Notes: generated by a model not told the origin, from the sequence alone. DNA of 64,000 bases from Apricaphanius iberus (GCA_028564705.1 JAPXFQ010002899.1:186001-250000), one strand, 5' to 3'. Positions 23,801-35,820 are shown, numbered from the stretch's first letter. Numbers and translations are program-made.

Positions 23801-25264
23801 TGTCACTGAGAGGGGAAAATCTGTTAGAAACACGGATAGATTGGTGATGCCGTTTGGGCTGGGAACTATGCTTTCTACACCGTCACCCAGCCGGCCTGAG
23901 ATCCCAGCTGCGTGGGTTCTGTTGGAGGACTGCTAGGTGATTCAATCCTTGTTGGCTCCACGCTGGCTAATGGGCCTCGACTATTTACTGGATTCTCAAC
24001 AGCGCAGAGCCTGGCCTCTAACTCTGAAACCCTCGCTTAAATACTTACCATCATCACTAAAGGAGGTGGGGGAGTAATTAAACATCTGACACAGAGAACA
24101 GGAGAGAGGAGCCACAGAGGGAGAAAGAGAGCAAGACGGAAGAGATGTAGCCATAGTTGCTACGAAGCTAAGCTAACAAGCTAGCGAGATCTTAGCACAC
24201 CGAGAACAACCGTGTGAAACTCAAAGGGTTCCCAAAATGTAAAGTACACCACCTGGAAATAAGTGTAGTGGTTTGCTTGTGTGTTCAAATAACTTAGAAA
24301 CACCTGAACACAGAGAAAAATATATCATTCGAAGAGAATGTGAGCACTAAACACCAAGCAGCTCCAAGGAACACAGCAGTGACAACAGGAAGTGACACAG
24401 TAAAATCTTAGTAATTTTTTCACAAATGGCAAATTCTCCTAGTTTAATGCAGTTATAATGAACCAGTGAACCAATAAATCAGTGGGATCTGTTTGTATGA
24501 AGCTGGGTGATGAGAACCGAGTTGCATGCACATGCGCAGATGATTTCCTTACTGAAGGATGGACCAGATGGAGTGCAAGTAAAATTTCTAATCTGCAGGG
24601 AATATCAGCGACAAAGTTTCAGGGAAAATAGCATAGGGTGTTCAGAAATGCCCCTAGGCAATTTTTGATAAAATAAGTCATTGAGGTGGTCGGAAAAGTC
24701 ATTAGTAATGGTAACAAAGAGACATGCCCCGCCCCAACTGCAGGACCATATGATATGGACCATGTAATAATAATAATCATGGACCAAACGATAATCCGTA
24801 CAGTCAAAAATAAATTTTGAACAAATTTCATTTTAGTCCTACTCAAAAGCGTCTAAACATCAAAACAAAAAACCCTGATCTTCTTTTATGCTTTCCTCTT
24901 TAAGTCACCAAAGGGAGGCTTAAATAAAGTATTTACAGCTGCATTTTGGAATCAGCTGGAGGCATTAGCCACCAATGGTGCATTCACACCACCCCAAATG
25001 TCAACGTCAAGATCACATGTAAAGTCTATGGTTGAGGCCGTCGAGTCCCTGTGGTGCTTTGCGTGCGTTGGATGCATTAATTTTCAAAGCTTTCGCTGCG
25101 TTCCAAGCATCAAAGCAGCGAAAGCCAGCAACACAGAAGTTCAGCGAGCTGAAGTTTGGACACTCTTAATGCACCATGTCAACCAATCAGATCTTAAATT
25201 CTTATTCTTATTAAAGATTTATTTCTACGTCGCTCCCTGCCTACTGCGCATTGTCACCAGAAAC

Positions 25265-25425
25265 AGATGCGATCATCTGGGTTGTGCCTTTTGTTGCACA
25301 AATCGCTTTAATAAAAAAAAACAGGACTGTCAAGTTAAAATTCCATTAATTCACCACCTTTCAAGGCAAATAAAAGACGTCGTTGGATTGCAAGTTATCA
25401 GAAGAAGCGTTTTAAACCATGATTA
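25265..25425 (+). pseudogene. THAP-like fragment
   Basis: CDHLGCAFCCTNRFNKKKQD then CQVKIP resembles the start of a THAP finger (C..C, NRF). A similar peptide occurs on the minus strand at 12312-12551. The rest is lost. Confidence 0.35.
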
Positions 25426-25876
25426 AACATGCAACAGTCTACAGAAAAAAAATCATACCAGTGAGCTAATGCAAACAAACAAGCTATCACTGCTAACCAA
25501 CACTGCCACTGCAAATGATAGCAAAGGGAGTCGGAGCTGTGTAGATGGTGTAGGTTGTGCCCATGTCTGCTGTGTTGATGAAAAAAGAATCCCTCTCTAG
25601 TTTCTGGTTGTTGGTGGTTTTTACTGGCTGTAATGCATTATCCCAACAAGTCATCTGTGTTGCTGCGGTCTGCCTAGCGTCACGTCAGCAAAGGTTGAGA
25701 GAAAGCGCCAATTTGTGATTACTTACTACTATAATATGTGCAAAATGATCTAAAGCATTATACTCATGGTAGCTTTGTTTTGTTTTGTTGTGTTGTATTC
25801 AGTTTCAGGGTTTTACAGAACTGTAGCACCTGCATTAATTGTTGGGTTTTCTAATGCAAATGCTGTTACTGTTAGA

Positions 25877-27517
25877 GCTGGGCGATTATGAAAAGAAAAT
25901 AATCAAGATTATTTTCACTATACTGAACAAGCGTGATTTTCGATTTGATTCAGTCTAATCCAAACAACAATAATAAAAATAATAATATATAGCCTTCACT
26001 ATTAACATTGCATAAAGAGTGTGTGTCCTGCTACTGTTGTATTGCTAATATTACATCACTTCAAAACTGCGTGTGTCTCTTTGTACTCAGAGGGATGATA
26101 GGACTTCAGGTGGTTATATAAATTGGTTTTATTATGTGCTTTGTTGAAACAACCCATCACTAGATTTTACAGATGTGTTTAGTCTGGCTGCTGTCGTTTC
26201 TGAAATATCCAAACTATTTCCAAACTACTCAGTTCACGATGCCACTTCTGTCCGCAATGTCATTGCAGGGCTTTCCACAAGCGCCAGCTGCCGGCTATAT
26301 AGCCGACTACTCAATGAAGTCCAGCCGGCTACTAATTTATGACCAGGATATGATTCCGCGCAATGCTGTGCACGACGTTAGCACACCCATCGTATTTTCC
26401 CTTTCATACTTCAGCATGAGTCTCGCTGTGACACGGCTCTATTCTCAGCTTTCAAACTCCGCTGCTCCGCCCGGTCCTTTAATATACTTTTGGCCGGTCG
26501 CACTGAACTAATATCCTTCTGCCCGCTTAAGTTTTACCCAGTGTTATCATGGGGCTCTTGACTCAGGTCTAGCTAAATGGACGATGCAGAAAGGCTAAGT
26601 CCACGGCGGCGTTGTTGTTAAACCAGGATGTCGGAGCCGTCATAGAGGAGAAGCAGAGCGTCATTTTGGTAATTCAGTCCTCCCTTCAAGTGTTCAATTA
26701 GTGAAAACAAACAGATTCGTAAGAGTGTGTGTTTTTTTTTTGTTTATAAGGGAGAATTATTTGCTGTTTGTTTGTGTAGCCACCACTGCACTGTGAACGT
26801 GTCATGAACTGAAATTAAGAGATTTACAACCACAGAAGTACCTATGATCCTCTCTGAGGACCTGACTATTTTAATAATAATCTATTAATGTACACCTACA
26901 AGTGTTATATTGTTGCTGCTACAATATTTTGAGTTGGGCATGGACTCTGATCCTGAATGGGAAGATAGTGACACAGTGAAGTTGATTAAAGAGCAGAATG
27001 GAGATATGAAACCATTGAGTTTATCATTTATGTTGGAATAGTCTTTTACTTAAGAGTATTTTTATCTTATTTGTATACATATTCTGTTGTTTACGACAAA
27101 GTTAATAAATGCACATGAATATCGTGCTGTTACTTACATTTACATTATATGGTCAGCCCCCCCAAGCTGGCTACTTTCATGTTATTGCTGGCTAGTCTGT
27201 GTCTATGTGGAAAGCCCTGCATATCTGTGTTCTCTTCTGTGCTCAGTGTCATCTTTATCTTCTTCCCTGTTGTCCATTTTTCTTCGAAATTCTTCACCAG
27301 CCATAGACTTCGACGTTCGTTTTACTTACTAGCATGGGCTTGCTGATTTTAAGTAACACATTCTGCGACTTGATTAGCCAGTTTGCTTGACAACAAGGCA
27401 GTGCTGTGGGTGGATTGGTCACTCGGCATAATAATAAACACACCCTGCGATTAAGTGTGATCAAGATTTTAAATATTGTGATTATGATTAAAATTAGCTT
27501 AATCGCCCAGCCTAGTT
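25877..27517. mobile_element. hAT-like element with GCTGGGCGATTA ends
   Basis: Left 'gagctgggcgattatg', right 'taatcgcccagcct' (reverse complement). Inner text such as 'aataatcaagattatttt' mirrors 'atcaagattttaaatattg'. No clean 8-bp target duplication was found. Confidence 0.45.
26265..27224. mobile_element. nested element with CAGGGCTTTCCACA inverted ends
   Basis: Left GCAGGGCTTTCCACA (26265-26279) and right TGTGGAAAGCCCTGC (about 27208-27222) are perfect inverted 15-mers, about 960 bp apart, inside the larger hAT-like repeat. The flanks agree only partly (atgtcatt / atatctgt). Probably hAT. Confidence 0.5.
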
Positions 27518-27774
27518 ATTGTGTTTACAGAACTTTGAATGTTACTCTGCCATATATCTTTTGCACTTGCCTGATTTGTACGGTTGTTAATCTGGCCGAA
27601 GTCAATACATTGTTTTAAAAGCATTATCATTTTCTGAGATTTTTTAAAATACATTTCTTCTTTTTTTTTTTCTTGCCCTGGTGCACAACTTGTTTACCGA
27701 AAAGACTATAACTGAAACTAATAAAAACTAAACTGAAAGAGCATTTTCAAAAAACTAAAACTAAACATAACTAC

Positions 27775-28887
27775 TAAAAAGGAAAATTCCAAGGCACTCT
27801 TCTTTAAATTTAAAATAGCCTTTATTTTAAATGGCTATATCATGTAGAAAATGTTAAAAACTGTGGGTTACATCCACGCGTATCGGCCTCAGCCTTCATT
27901 GGGGTGTAACACTCAACCCAAGGTTTATGCTTAAATAGGATAATAAGATTAATCTGGGTAGGTAGAACAAAGACAACATGAGTCTCTCTCTGTAGAAGTA
28001 ATCTGAGTCTGTCCCCACCTATAATGTTTTTTGGATGCTTTCTAGGCCTTCAACCAAGTGAAGCTGTGTTGCTGTTATGGGCTTCAAAAAAGTGTTTAGC
28101 CATTGGATAATCAAATTTTGCTTTTCTTATTGCATATTTCTGCTCTGAAATCCTGTTGCAAGATGCAAGACAGCCGGTAAACAACAAACATGGTGTTGAA
28201 ATTAATTAACCACTTAATATCATAGACTTTGATGGTTTTGAAATAACTAAATTGTTTCCATTCTTTGACATTAGCACAATGTTTGCACAAACCGCATTTA
28301 AAGATTCCCTTGACCGCTCAATGAAGCCAAGTATTTTTTTCTGGTGCAGAAAAATGACTGGTCACCAGTCTATCACTTCTCTCAGCAGAGGGTCACTATT
28401 AATTATATTTCAACTAGAATGCACAATAATTTTTATTGTATTAGCACAAGAGCTATATCGTGTGACATGGTAAAGATGCTCTGGCTTTGAATATATAATT
28501 TTCGTCTTCAAGAGCTCCGAACAAGGGATAGATTGGGCTTTTCTCTAAGCCATCTGGACAGTTTGGGCCTCGCAGCCTTTTTATGTAAATCTGTTTGACA
28601 TAATTTGTGCCTGCTTTTCAAATTCAAGATCAGTGTCACAAATACGTCTAAGACGTTGAAACTGTCCGAAACGTATGTTATCCTTCAACAACTTAGGGTG
28701 GAAACTATCAGCCTTCAGAACAATATTTTTATCTATGTTTCTTTTTTTTCTGTGGCATTTTCTACATCATAGCCTTTTAAAATAAAGGCTTTTTAAATTT
28801 AAAGAAGAGTGCCTTGGATTTTCCCTTTTTGGATGACCCTGTTTTTGGATCAACCTTCTGAAGACTCTGGAATTTATTTTTTTCAAT
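27775..28887 (-). mobile_element. second Penelope-like insertion (Neptune/Poseidon type), inverted arms
   Basis: Left arm 27782-27854 and right arm 28756-28823 are inverted copies (AAGGCACTCTTCTTTAAATT and following, about 70 bp). The interior on the minus strand reads GIFKCGLCKHCANVKEWKQF, SYFKTIKVYDIKW then MFVVYRLSC, the Cys-rich linker (G.F.CG.C..C) and start of the GIY-YIG region of this group, which then loses frame; the nuclease core is missing. A 14-bp direct repeat ctaaacataactac flanks it (27761-27774 and 28888-28901). Much more decayed than the copy at 9635. Confidence 0.7.
27875..27902 (-). ncRNA. degenerate hammerhead-like motif
   Basis: On the minus strand: CCAATGAAGGC, TGAG, GCC, GATACGCG. 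This has the layout CTGATGA-stem II-GAAACGCG but with changed core bases (CAATGA, GATAC), so it would not be expected to cleave. Confidence 0.3.
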
Positions 28888-29418
28888 CTAAACATAACTA
28901 CCTAACAAATAAAAACGAATTAAAACTAAAATACAACTGAAAATCGTACGTCAAAAAACAGACAAACTAAAACTAATAAAAAAATGTAAATAAAAAAATT
29001 ATAAATTAAAATTCAAAGTGTATAAGCGTCAAACTAGACGCTTTGTGAGCATTTTCTGATGCCCACAAAGCGTGCGGTGTGAACGTGGCATTAAACTAAA
29101 CCTGGTAAAAAAAAATAAAAATCTACTACCCTGACATAAATGTCTTGATGAGAGTGGTTGCTGTTGATTGTTGTTGGTTAATACATCATTTACAGAACAA
29201 TATTAAAAGTAATAGTTATACAATGAACAAATAAGAAAGGTCCTAAATGTCAACACACTGATTCAAATACACCACCTGACAACATCAGACTCAACATCTT
29301 TGTATCAGACTGACACATAAGGACATGCAAAAAGGCTGAAAAGCAGATCGTTGTTTTAATTCCTGGCTATAAAAAAATTTTCAGGTTTGATATGCAATGC
29401 ATCAACTTAACAGATGTA

Positions 29419-29951
29419 CAGTACAAACCAAAAGTATGGATACACCTTCTCATTTAATGAGTTTCCTTTCTTTTCATGACTATTGACATTTTAGATTCAC
29501 GCTGAAGGCATCAAAACTATGAATGAACATAGCAGAACTTTTACAAAAAATTGTGAAATAACCTGGCCTCCAAAGTCAAAGGACCTGAACCCAATGGAGA
29601 TGATTAGGGGTGAGCTGAACCGCAGAGTGAAGGCAAAAGGGCCAACAAGTACTAAGCATCTCTGGGAACTCCTTCAAGACTGTTGGAAAACCATTTCTGG
29701 TGACTACCTCTGGAAGCTCAAGAGAATGCAAAGCAGTAATCAGAGCAAAGAGTGGCTACTTTGAGGAATCTAAAATATAACACATGTATTCAGTTATTTC
29801 ACCCTTTTTATTTAGCTACATACAGTAATTCCACAAATCATATGTTCATTCATACTTTTGATGCCCTTAATTGAGAATCTACTATGTCAATAGTCATGAA
29901 AAGAAAGGAAACTCATAGAATGAGGTGTGTCCAAACTTTAGGTGTGTACTG
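29419..29951 (+). mobile_element. Tc1-like transposon, internally deleted
   Basis: The left end CAGTACAAACCAAAAGTATG and the right end reversed (CAGTACACACCTAAAGTTTG) are inverted over about 65 bp (TGAGTTTCCTTTCTTTTCAT in both), with TA at each flank. The interior keeps only the end of the transposase. Confidence 0.8.
29566..29764 (+). pseudogene. Tc1 transposase C-terminus
   Basis: WPPKSKDLNPMEMIRGELNR, then KGPTSTKHLWELLQDCW and SGDYLWKLKRM, stop at 29762-29764. WP.QS.DLNP.E is the block carrying the third acidic residue of the Tc1 DDE catalytic triad. The rest of the enzyme is deleted. Confidence 0.8.
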
Positions 29952-29959
29952 TAAAACAA

Positions 29960-31450
29960 GCTACTTTCTTCGTCCTATGAGGTTCGACTTGCCGACAAAT
30001 TGGAGATACCCTCACTATTTTATCAACAAAATTTATCTTGTGTCTTCAAGCTCCTCAAATACACTGGTTGAGCAGCTTCCGGTAGGTTAAACTATTGTAG
30101 TTTTTTTCAGTTTCTCTCTGTGTATTCTAAGCTCCACCTGCTTTACAGTCTTTGCTTTTGGCTTTCAGTTTCTTAACTATTGCAGCACAACCTTCCGAAT
30201 GCTGCAACTCTGCAGTTTTGTTTCCCTTCTTATTGCCTTTTATTACCCTTAGTTGAGGTCATGTGCACATAGTTTTATGGTTTTATCTCTCATGTTTGTT
30301 TTTCAGAAACAATGATGTGACAGATTAAATATTGACAAATGGTGTTCTTGGGAGTTAGTACATGAACACCCATGTTACTTGCAGCCCTACTGCAAGTAAG
30401 AGTAAAAACAAATAAAAACTTAAATATTTTAGTATTTTCTTTCTTTAACTTGATTATATCTTTGACTGTTGTCTAAACAAAGTGTTACTTGTAAGTACCC
30501 ATAATTTGATTATTAAGGGCTTTATATGTGAGAAAGAGGATCCTAAATTCGGATTATGATTCCTGAGGGCCCTGGGCATTAATTTTTTAAGCCTCCCCCA
30601 TTGCCTAAAAAGGTATTATTGTCATTTAAATAGGATTTTCCATGATATTCTTATAAAACTACTTCCTCTGAGGGCAACAATACCTAGATACAACTTAGGG
30701 GTGTAACTCGCTTGTCTATGTTAACCCGTCAGCTTGATTTCATCTCCATTTGCAAAGGGTTTAAGTAAGCTTTACTAATACTTTTGATCATAATAGAAAA
30801 ATAAATGTAAATGTTTTTCCTTTTACATAGTAGTTATAATTATAACAATGTGTTTAACAAAGCCGTATATGTCTCTTGAAGCTCCTGTTTCTGCCCTCTC
30901 CAGTTTTGTGTAGATTTTGTCTTCACGGTTTTCTCCTGTCGCTTCAATGGTTAATATATCATCATTTAACATATGTCAGACATGAGTTGGAACATTTTTT
31001 TTTCCAGTGACTCCCGTTAACACGTTACTTAGTAGCGCATTACTCTCAGTATGACAATTCTTTCAGTAACAACTAATCTAATGCGTTACTATTTCCATAC
31101 CAGTAATCAAATTAAAGCTATGTGTCTGAAACACTGTGCGTAATTGTAATTTTCTTAAGCAAAAAGATATATTTGGTACACAGGGTCAACAACATCCTTT
31201 TTTCAAACCGATACAATACCATTACTTGAATCATAGCACTTGCCAATATAGAGTACCATTGCCGATACTTGTCCAACACAAAAATAATGCAACAAATCTG
31301 AAGACGTTTTTTTTTTTCTTCCCTGCTTGTTACAACATATGGGGGTGAATTAGACAAAAAATATTAATAAAAATGACCACAAAAATAAATTTCAAGTTAA
31401 GAATTTGCATCTTCTGTGAAATTATTCCAGTTTCCACATTGGTAAAATTA
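29960..31450. other. intergenic, no gene seen
   Basis: Worn repeat text only (e.g. 'gattattaagggctttatatgtgag' near 30508, an L2 scrap similar to 20950). No supported ORF. Confidence 0.45.
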
Positions 31451-31454
31451 CATA

Positions 31455-31620
31455 ACAGTCATGTTTGTGGGAAGAATTTGGAGTAACCAGAGGGAACTCA
31501 AGCATGCACAGAGAGAACATGCAACTCCATGCAGAAAGACCCCAGGCTGGGATTTGAACCCAGGACCTACTTGCTGCAAGGCAACAGTGCTACCAATGTG
31601 CAGCTACGCAGTGTGTTGCC
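31455..31620 (-). repeat. SINE-like repeat with tRNA-type B box
   Basis: On the minus strand: 'gcactgttgccttgcagcaa', 'ggtcctgggttcaaatccca' and 'gtctttctgcatggagttgc'. GGTTCAAATCC matches a pol III B box. A common teleost repeat; not a functional tRNA because the cloverleaf is absent. Confidence 0.5.
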
Positions 31621-31735
31621 TGATAAAATTCAAAGACTATTATAAGAAAGACAAGGAGGATATGTTTCAGAGGTGAATTAAATATGAAGCATAATTAAGA
31701 TGGAGGCAAATATTTCTGTCTGTGGAGTCTGAATA

Positions 31736-32605
31736 TACACTCACTGGCCACTTTATTAGGCACACCCATAGACTGTAAAAAAGAATAGACAGCGCCTCCT
31801 CACTCCTCCCCGTTTACCAGAATGACACACTTTCATGGGGGAATTCATGCCGGATTCACAGACTCCTCCTCCCCAGCTCTGACGAAGCATGTTCCTAAAA
31901 AGGGCATGGGGCGGGATCTTCACTGTAGACTCTGTCCTCGCGGGGCGTGTATGGGCGTGTAGTTCGGTCGTAATCACGCCCATTCTGCTCCTGCGTCTTT
32001 AGCTCTGATGCTAAACTTGGCTAGCTAAGCTAAAGGATAATAGCCCCATGCCTGACTGCTGCCGTATCCGCGCTCCTCCGATGGTTCTCCTATTTCTCAA
32101 ACCTCAAAAGGTAAAAACTAGAAACTTGAAATAAGTATGAAAATGTAGTGTTACTATAATTAAAGTCCAACGAAACAGTCTGTCTATCAAAGTCCACCCC
32201 CTCATTAATTATGCAAGATTTCAAAAAATTATCTTACGAAAACCAGCCTGGTGCCTATTTTTTTGACGAGCCCAGCGTTATCTCAGGAAGAATATGTAGC
32301 CATAGAAAGTTTTAAAAAAATGGGCACCAGGCATTAAAGTTGTTTTTAACGTGTCTAAAGTCCAATGCTTTTCAATGGGGGCCTAGCGGCCAAATGGAGG
32401 TACTACAGCAACGGAGGAGCAATGGCGGCCTCCATGGTATGCGGTCACAAAGCAGAGCAACCAGCGGCCATTGGGCACACCTGTCCAACTGCTTGTTAAC
32501 GCAAACTTCTAATTAGCCAATCACATGGCGGTAACTCAATGCATTTAGGCATGTATACATTGTAAAGATGACCTGCTGCTGTTCAAACCAACCATCAGAA
32601 TGGGG
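31736..32605 (+). mobile_element. Tc1-like transposon fragment split by a hAT insertion
   Basis: 31736-31766 (cactcactggccactttatt then aggcacacc) and 32474-32605 (ggcacacctgtccaactgct, gccaatcacatgg, atcagaatgggg) join into the left end of a well-known fish Tc1-like repeat. The transposase part is absent. Confidence 0.65.
31767..32473. mobile_element. hAT-type element inserted in the Tc1 fragment
   Basis: Bounded by an exact 8-bp direct repeat ggcacacc (31759-31766 and 32474-32481), the size made by hAT transposases. The termini are CATAG... and, reversed, CAATG..., fitting the hAT CA..G rule weakly. Inside, near 32047, a plus-strand ATG opens MPDCCRIRAPP, reminiscent of a THAP start. No transposase remains. 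707 bp. Confidence 0.65.
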
Positions 32606-32611
32606 AAAAAA

Positions 32612-34230
32612 GGCAAAGCAAGGCACTTTTATTTGTATAGCACACTTTCAAAACAGGGTCATTCAATGTGCTTTACATGATTCGGTGGTAAAGAAACCAA
32701 ACATATGATAAAAGCATGGAAAGTAAAAACAATAGAAAAATATGATAGGAATTAGGAAAAATATAAAAAACAGGTATGAAAATTAAAAACAGCAATTAAG
32801 CATAAAACAAGAGAATAAAGACAGTGGGTCTTCAAAATGTTTTGCTATTCAGGGATTTATTAACCAGTAGGAGTATTCTCTGAGATACAGAGAGCCAGTG
32901 TAAGGACTTTAGAAATGGGGTCATGTGTTCTACTGTTTCTAGTGAGCCCTGGCATTCTGGATCAGCTGCAGCTGTCTGATTGACTTTTTAGGTAGACCTA
33001 TGTGGACACTAAAGATGAACGCATGGGGGAGTTTTTCAAGGTCCTGTTGCGACATTAGTCCTTTAATCCTAGAAATGTTCTTGAGTTGATAGAAGGTTGA
33101 CCTTGTTATTGCATCCCTGGATGTTCAGATCTGAGTCATTTATTACAGCTAGATTTCGTGCCTGATCTGTAGTTTCTAGCTGGATTAACTGAAGCTGTGT
33201 GCTGAGCTTTATTCATTACTCTTTAGATCCAAAAATAATTACTTAATTTTGTTTCTGTTTAGCTGGAAAGGGTTATGGGACATCCATCTATTGATTTGTT
33301 CAATGCATTGATTTAGGGTTTGGATGGGATGGATGTACAGCTGAGTGTTATCTACATAGTTATGGTAACTAATCTTATTGGCTGTTATAATCTGGGCTGT
33401 TATAATCTGAGAATGTATATATTGAACAAAAGAGGTCCTAGGATGGAGCCATGGGGGGACCCCACATGTGATTTGTGTTTGTTCTGATGAGGAATTGCCT
33501 ATTGACACTTTGTGTCAATAGGCAATTTCCTATTCTTGAGGTAAGAGTCGACGCAGCCAAGTACTTTACCAGAGAGTCCAACCCAGCTCTCCAGTTGTTC
33601 TAGCAGTATTTTATGATTAGTAGTGTCAAATGCTGCACTGACGTCTAACAGAACCAGGAGTGTGGTTCCGCCACAATCTGTATTTATGTGGATGTCATTG
33701 AAAACTTTGACGAGGGAAGTCTCAGTGCTGTGATGAGCATGAAAACCAGACTGAAAATTATCAAAGCATTGTTAGGAATTTATTCAATTATTGAAACACA
33801 TCTTTTTTGATAATCTTGCTGATGAATGGGAAAATTAGAGATTGGCCTGTAGTTCTGCATTGATTTGTTGCCTCTTTAGTAGCTTGATGAGTGCTGTTTT
33901 GAGCCCCTGGGTGAAGGAACCTGACAGAAGGGTTGAGTTAACTGTTTGAATCAGATTGGAATCAATGACAGAGAAAACTTTCTTTAGAAAAGCTGTGAGT
34001 AAGATATCGAGGCAGTAAGAGGGGGAGCTTAGTTATTTGATAATCAAGCCAATTCCATCAAGGTGGAATTGGCTTAGTTTTTTTAATTCAGACATTTTCT
34101 ATCTTGTTTTTACATGTGGATGACAGTGGTTTGTGGGTTTGGTGCTGCTGTACAGATTGACCTTCTAATTTTCAGAATCTTTTCAATAAAAACATTGGCA
34201 AATTAATTGCAGGCCCTGGTGGAGTGTAGA
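32612..34230 (-). mobile_element. L2-type LINE, degenerate
   Basis: The 3' end is at 32612 ('aggcacttttatttgtatag'). RT remnants on the minus strand: LLVLLDVSAAFDTTNHKILL (motif A, about 33610-33670), ITCGVPPWLHPRTSFVQYI (motif B, about 33420-33480), and YHNYVDNTQLYI (worn YADD, about 33350). Multiple frameshifts and substitutions at catalytic positions show an old, dead copy. Confidence 0.75.
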
Positions 34231-34239
34231 TCAGGAGCT

Positions 34240-35820
34240 GCAGTCACTGGAGGATTAGTTAGTCTTTGAACTGTCACAAATAAAGTTAGCGTATTATTAA
34301 TGTTTCTGTTAATGATTTCAGAAAAAAAATGATTCCCTTGCAGCTTTCAAAGTTAAGTTATATTTGTTCAGCCTGTCTTTGTAGATCTTATAGTGAACCT
34401 GGAGTCGAGTTTTTCTCCTTTTCTCTCAGCTTGGCGACACTCCCTTTTTTCACTACGTATCAGAGGATTGCCAATCCATGGAGACTTCTTTCTACCTTAG
34501 ACCACACTGTAAACCCTAATTTTATTTCTAGTTAAACTTTTGAGATAATTACTTATACTGTTATGTTTTGTAAAAACCGGCTATCAGTACTAAACAACAT
34601 TAGTTGATTGTACTATTTAGCTAATTCCGTTTAGTAGAGATAACTTGGTATGTTTAGTTTTATGGCAAAGGGGAGGGGCCTAATTCACCAATTAGGACAG
34701 GGGGAAAGGGCCCAGCAATCAATGACCCACCCCCCTACCCCCATTCAACTTTGCGCATCCCAGCAAAACACCTATAGAAGAAATATAGTCTCATCAAAAT
34801 CCAACTCTGTTTAGACATTGAATTTTTATCCTGCATAAGTCTGTATCTGAATTTGTTTTTACTTTAAATTTTCAAGAAAAAAATTGCCTGCAACATTTCA
34901 CCTGCAAAAAATTAACCTGTAGGAATTCCCCTGCAAAAATTTGCCTGTAAAAAATTAACCTGCCACAAATTCATCTGCAAAAAAAAACTTGCAGAAATTA
35001 GCATGTAAAATTTTGCCTGCAAATGTGGTGAACTCTTTATGACCCAAGCCAAAGCAATCAGCACCAGATCGAGTAGAGCGGCTCTCAGCCAATCAAATTA
35101 CGCTCACTGACACTTACCTTCACCAGGCTGACGTAACACTGAAATAGCCAGCTAACTGTTAACAAATGTCCCTTTGGGCTAACTGTGTCATGTGACCAAA
35201 GGAGCGTAGTTTGAAAGTTTTTTGCCATTTGCTGGCTCTGATTGGTTTGTTGTCTGTTATCAACGATGATTCCCTTCGCTTATGTGCATTAAAGTGTGTT
35301 TAAAGAAGTGTATTTGTATGCAGTGTGTGTAAATGTCAAATTAAAAGGGAAAATATCAAATTCAAAGTGAAAGTTTAAAGAGTCTTTATGAGAAGAACAT
35401 ACCTGCAACCTGCTGGTTGAATTAAACACCTATTTCTATTTGCATACAAACTTCTTCTGTTTTGTACAAATAGGACAAGCTTCTGATTTCAGGCTGGTAC
35501 CACAATGGATGGTATTATGAGTGTTGACGGAAACAAAGCTATTGTTTGAAATTGTTCAGGCATCACTTAAATATCAGTCAACAATTTTGCAATAAGCCAA
35601 AATTTACATCACAATGTCTGGAGAACTGTTGAATATGACTTTTAAAAGACAGTCAGGCGCATCAGAGAATTCATGCAAAAGGTAAAGTTATGCTGAATAA
35701 GGGGTGAATTTTTGGGGGGATAACAGATGCATTGTCAGAGTTCTGAGCTTACATTTTTTTTAAATAATAAAATCAACTGAAGATCAAAGCTACTTTCCAA
35801 AACAATAATTGGCTTTAAAG
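34240..35820. other. intergenic, no gene seen
   Basis: A curious stretch at 34870-35030 repeats 'cctgcaaaaaattaacctg' variants (about seven units of 20-25 bp, a short minisatellite). Otherwise featureless AT-rich sequence. Confidence 0.45.
34880..35030. repeat. short minisatellite (TTgCCTGcAAaAA)n
   Basis: Units such as 'attgcctgcaacatttca', 'cctgcaaaaaattaa', 'cctgtaggaattccc', 'ctgcaaaaatttg', 'cctgtaaaaaattaa', 'catgtaaaattttg'. Period about 20-24 bp, imperfect. Confidence 0.6.

Larger units (their letters stand above)
20085..24390 (-). mobile_element. L2/Maui-type non-LTR retrotransposon, near full length, broken
   Basis: Reads right to left: 5' region (24390-23800), ORF1 esterase-like part, endonuclease, reverse transcriptase, and a 3' end beginning at 20085 (tttatatagcaccaattcac). 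Frames are interrupted by stops and frameshifts between 22250 and 22560 and near 21290, so it is inactive. The 5' boundary is approximate. The shorter copies at 3753, 8895, 32612, 57340, 60890 and 63866 are relatives or the same superfamily. Confidence 0.85.
24977..29095. mobile_element. Harbinger-type element interrupted by later insertions
   Basis: The left end 'ggtgcattcacacc' and the right end 'cggtgtgaacgtggcatt' are inverted. The left inner text (24990-25150) matches the element at 2244, and the right text 'agcgtcaaactagacgcttt' matches 'agcgtcaaactagatgctc' at 2970. Between them lie an hAT-like element (25877-27517), a Penelope-like insertion (27775-28887) and A-rich text. That the two ends belong to one element is an inference. 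Confidence 0.5.

Noticed and set aside
26173..26511. 112-residue plus-strand ORF
   Set aside because: Lies across the end of a nested DNA transposon and shows no domain.
31500..31615. tRNA gene on the minus strand
   Set aside because: Only a B-box-like GGTTCAAATCC is present; no cloverleaf or anticodon arm. Treated as SINE-like.
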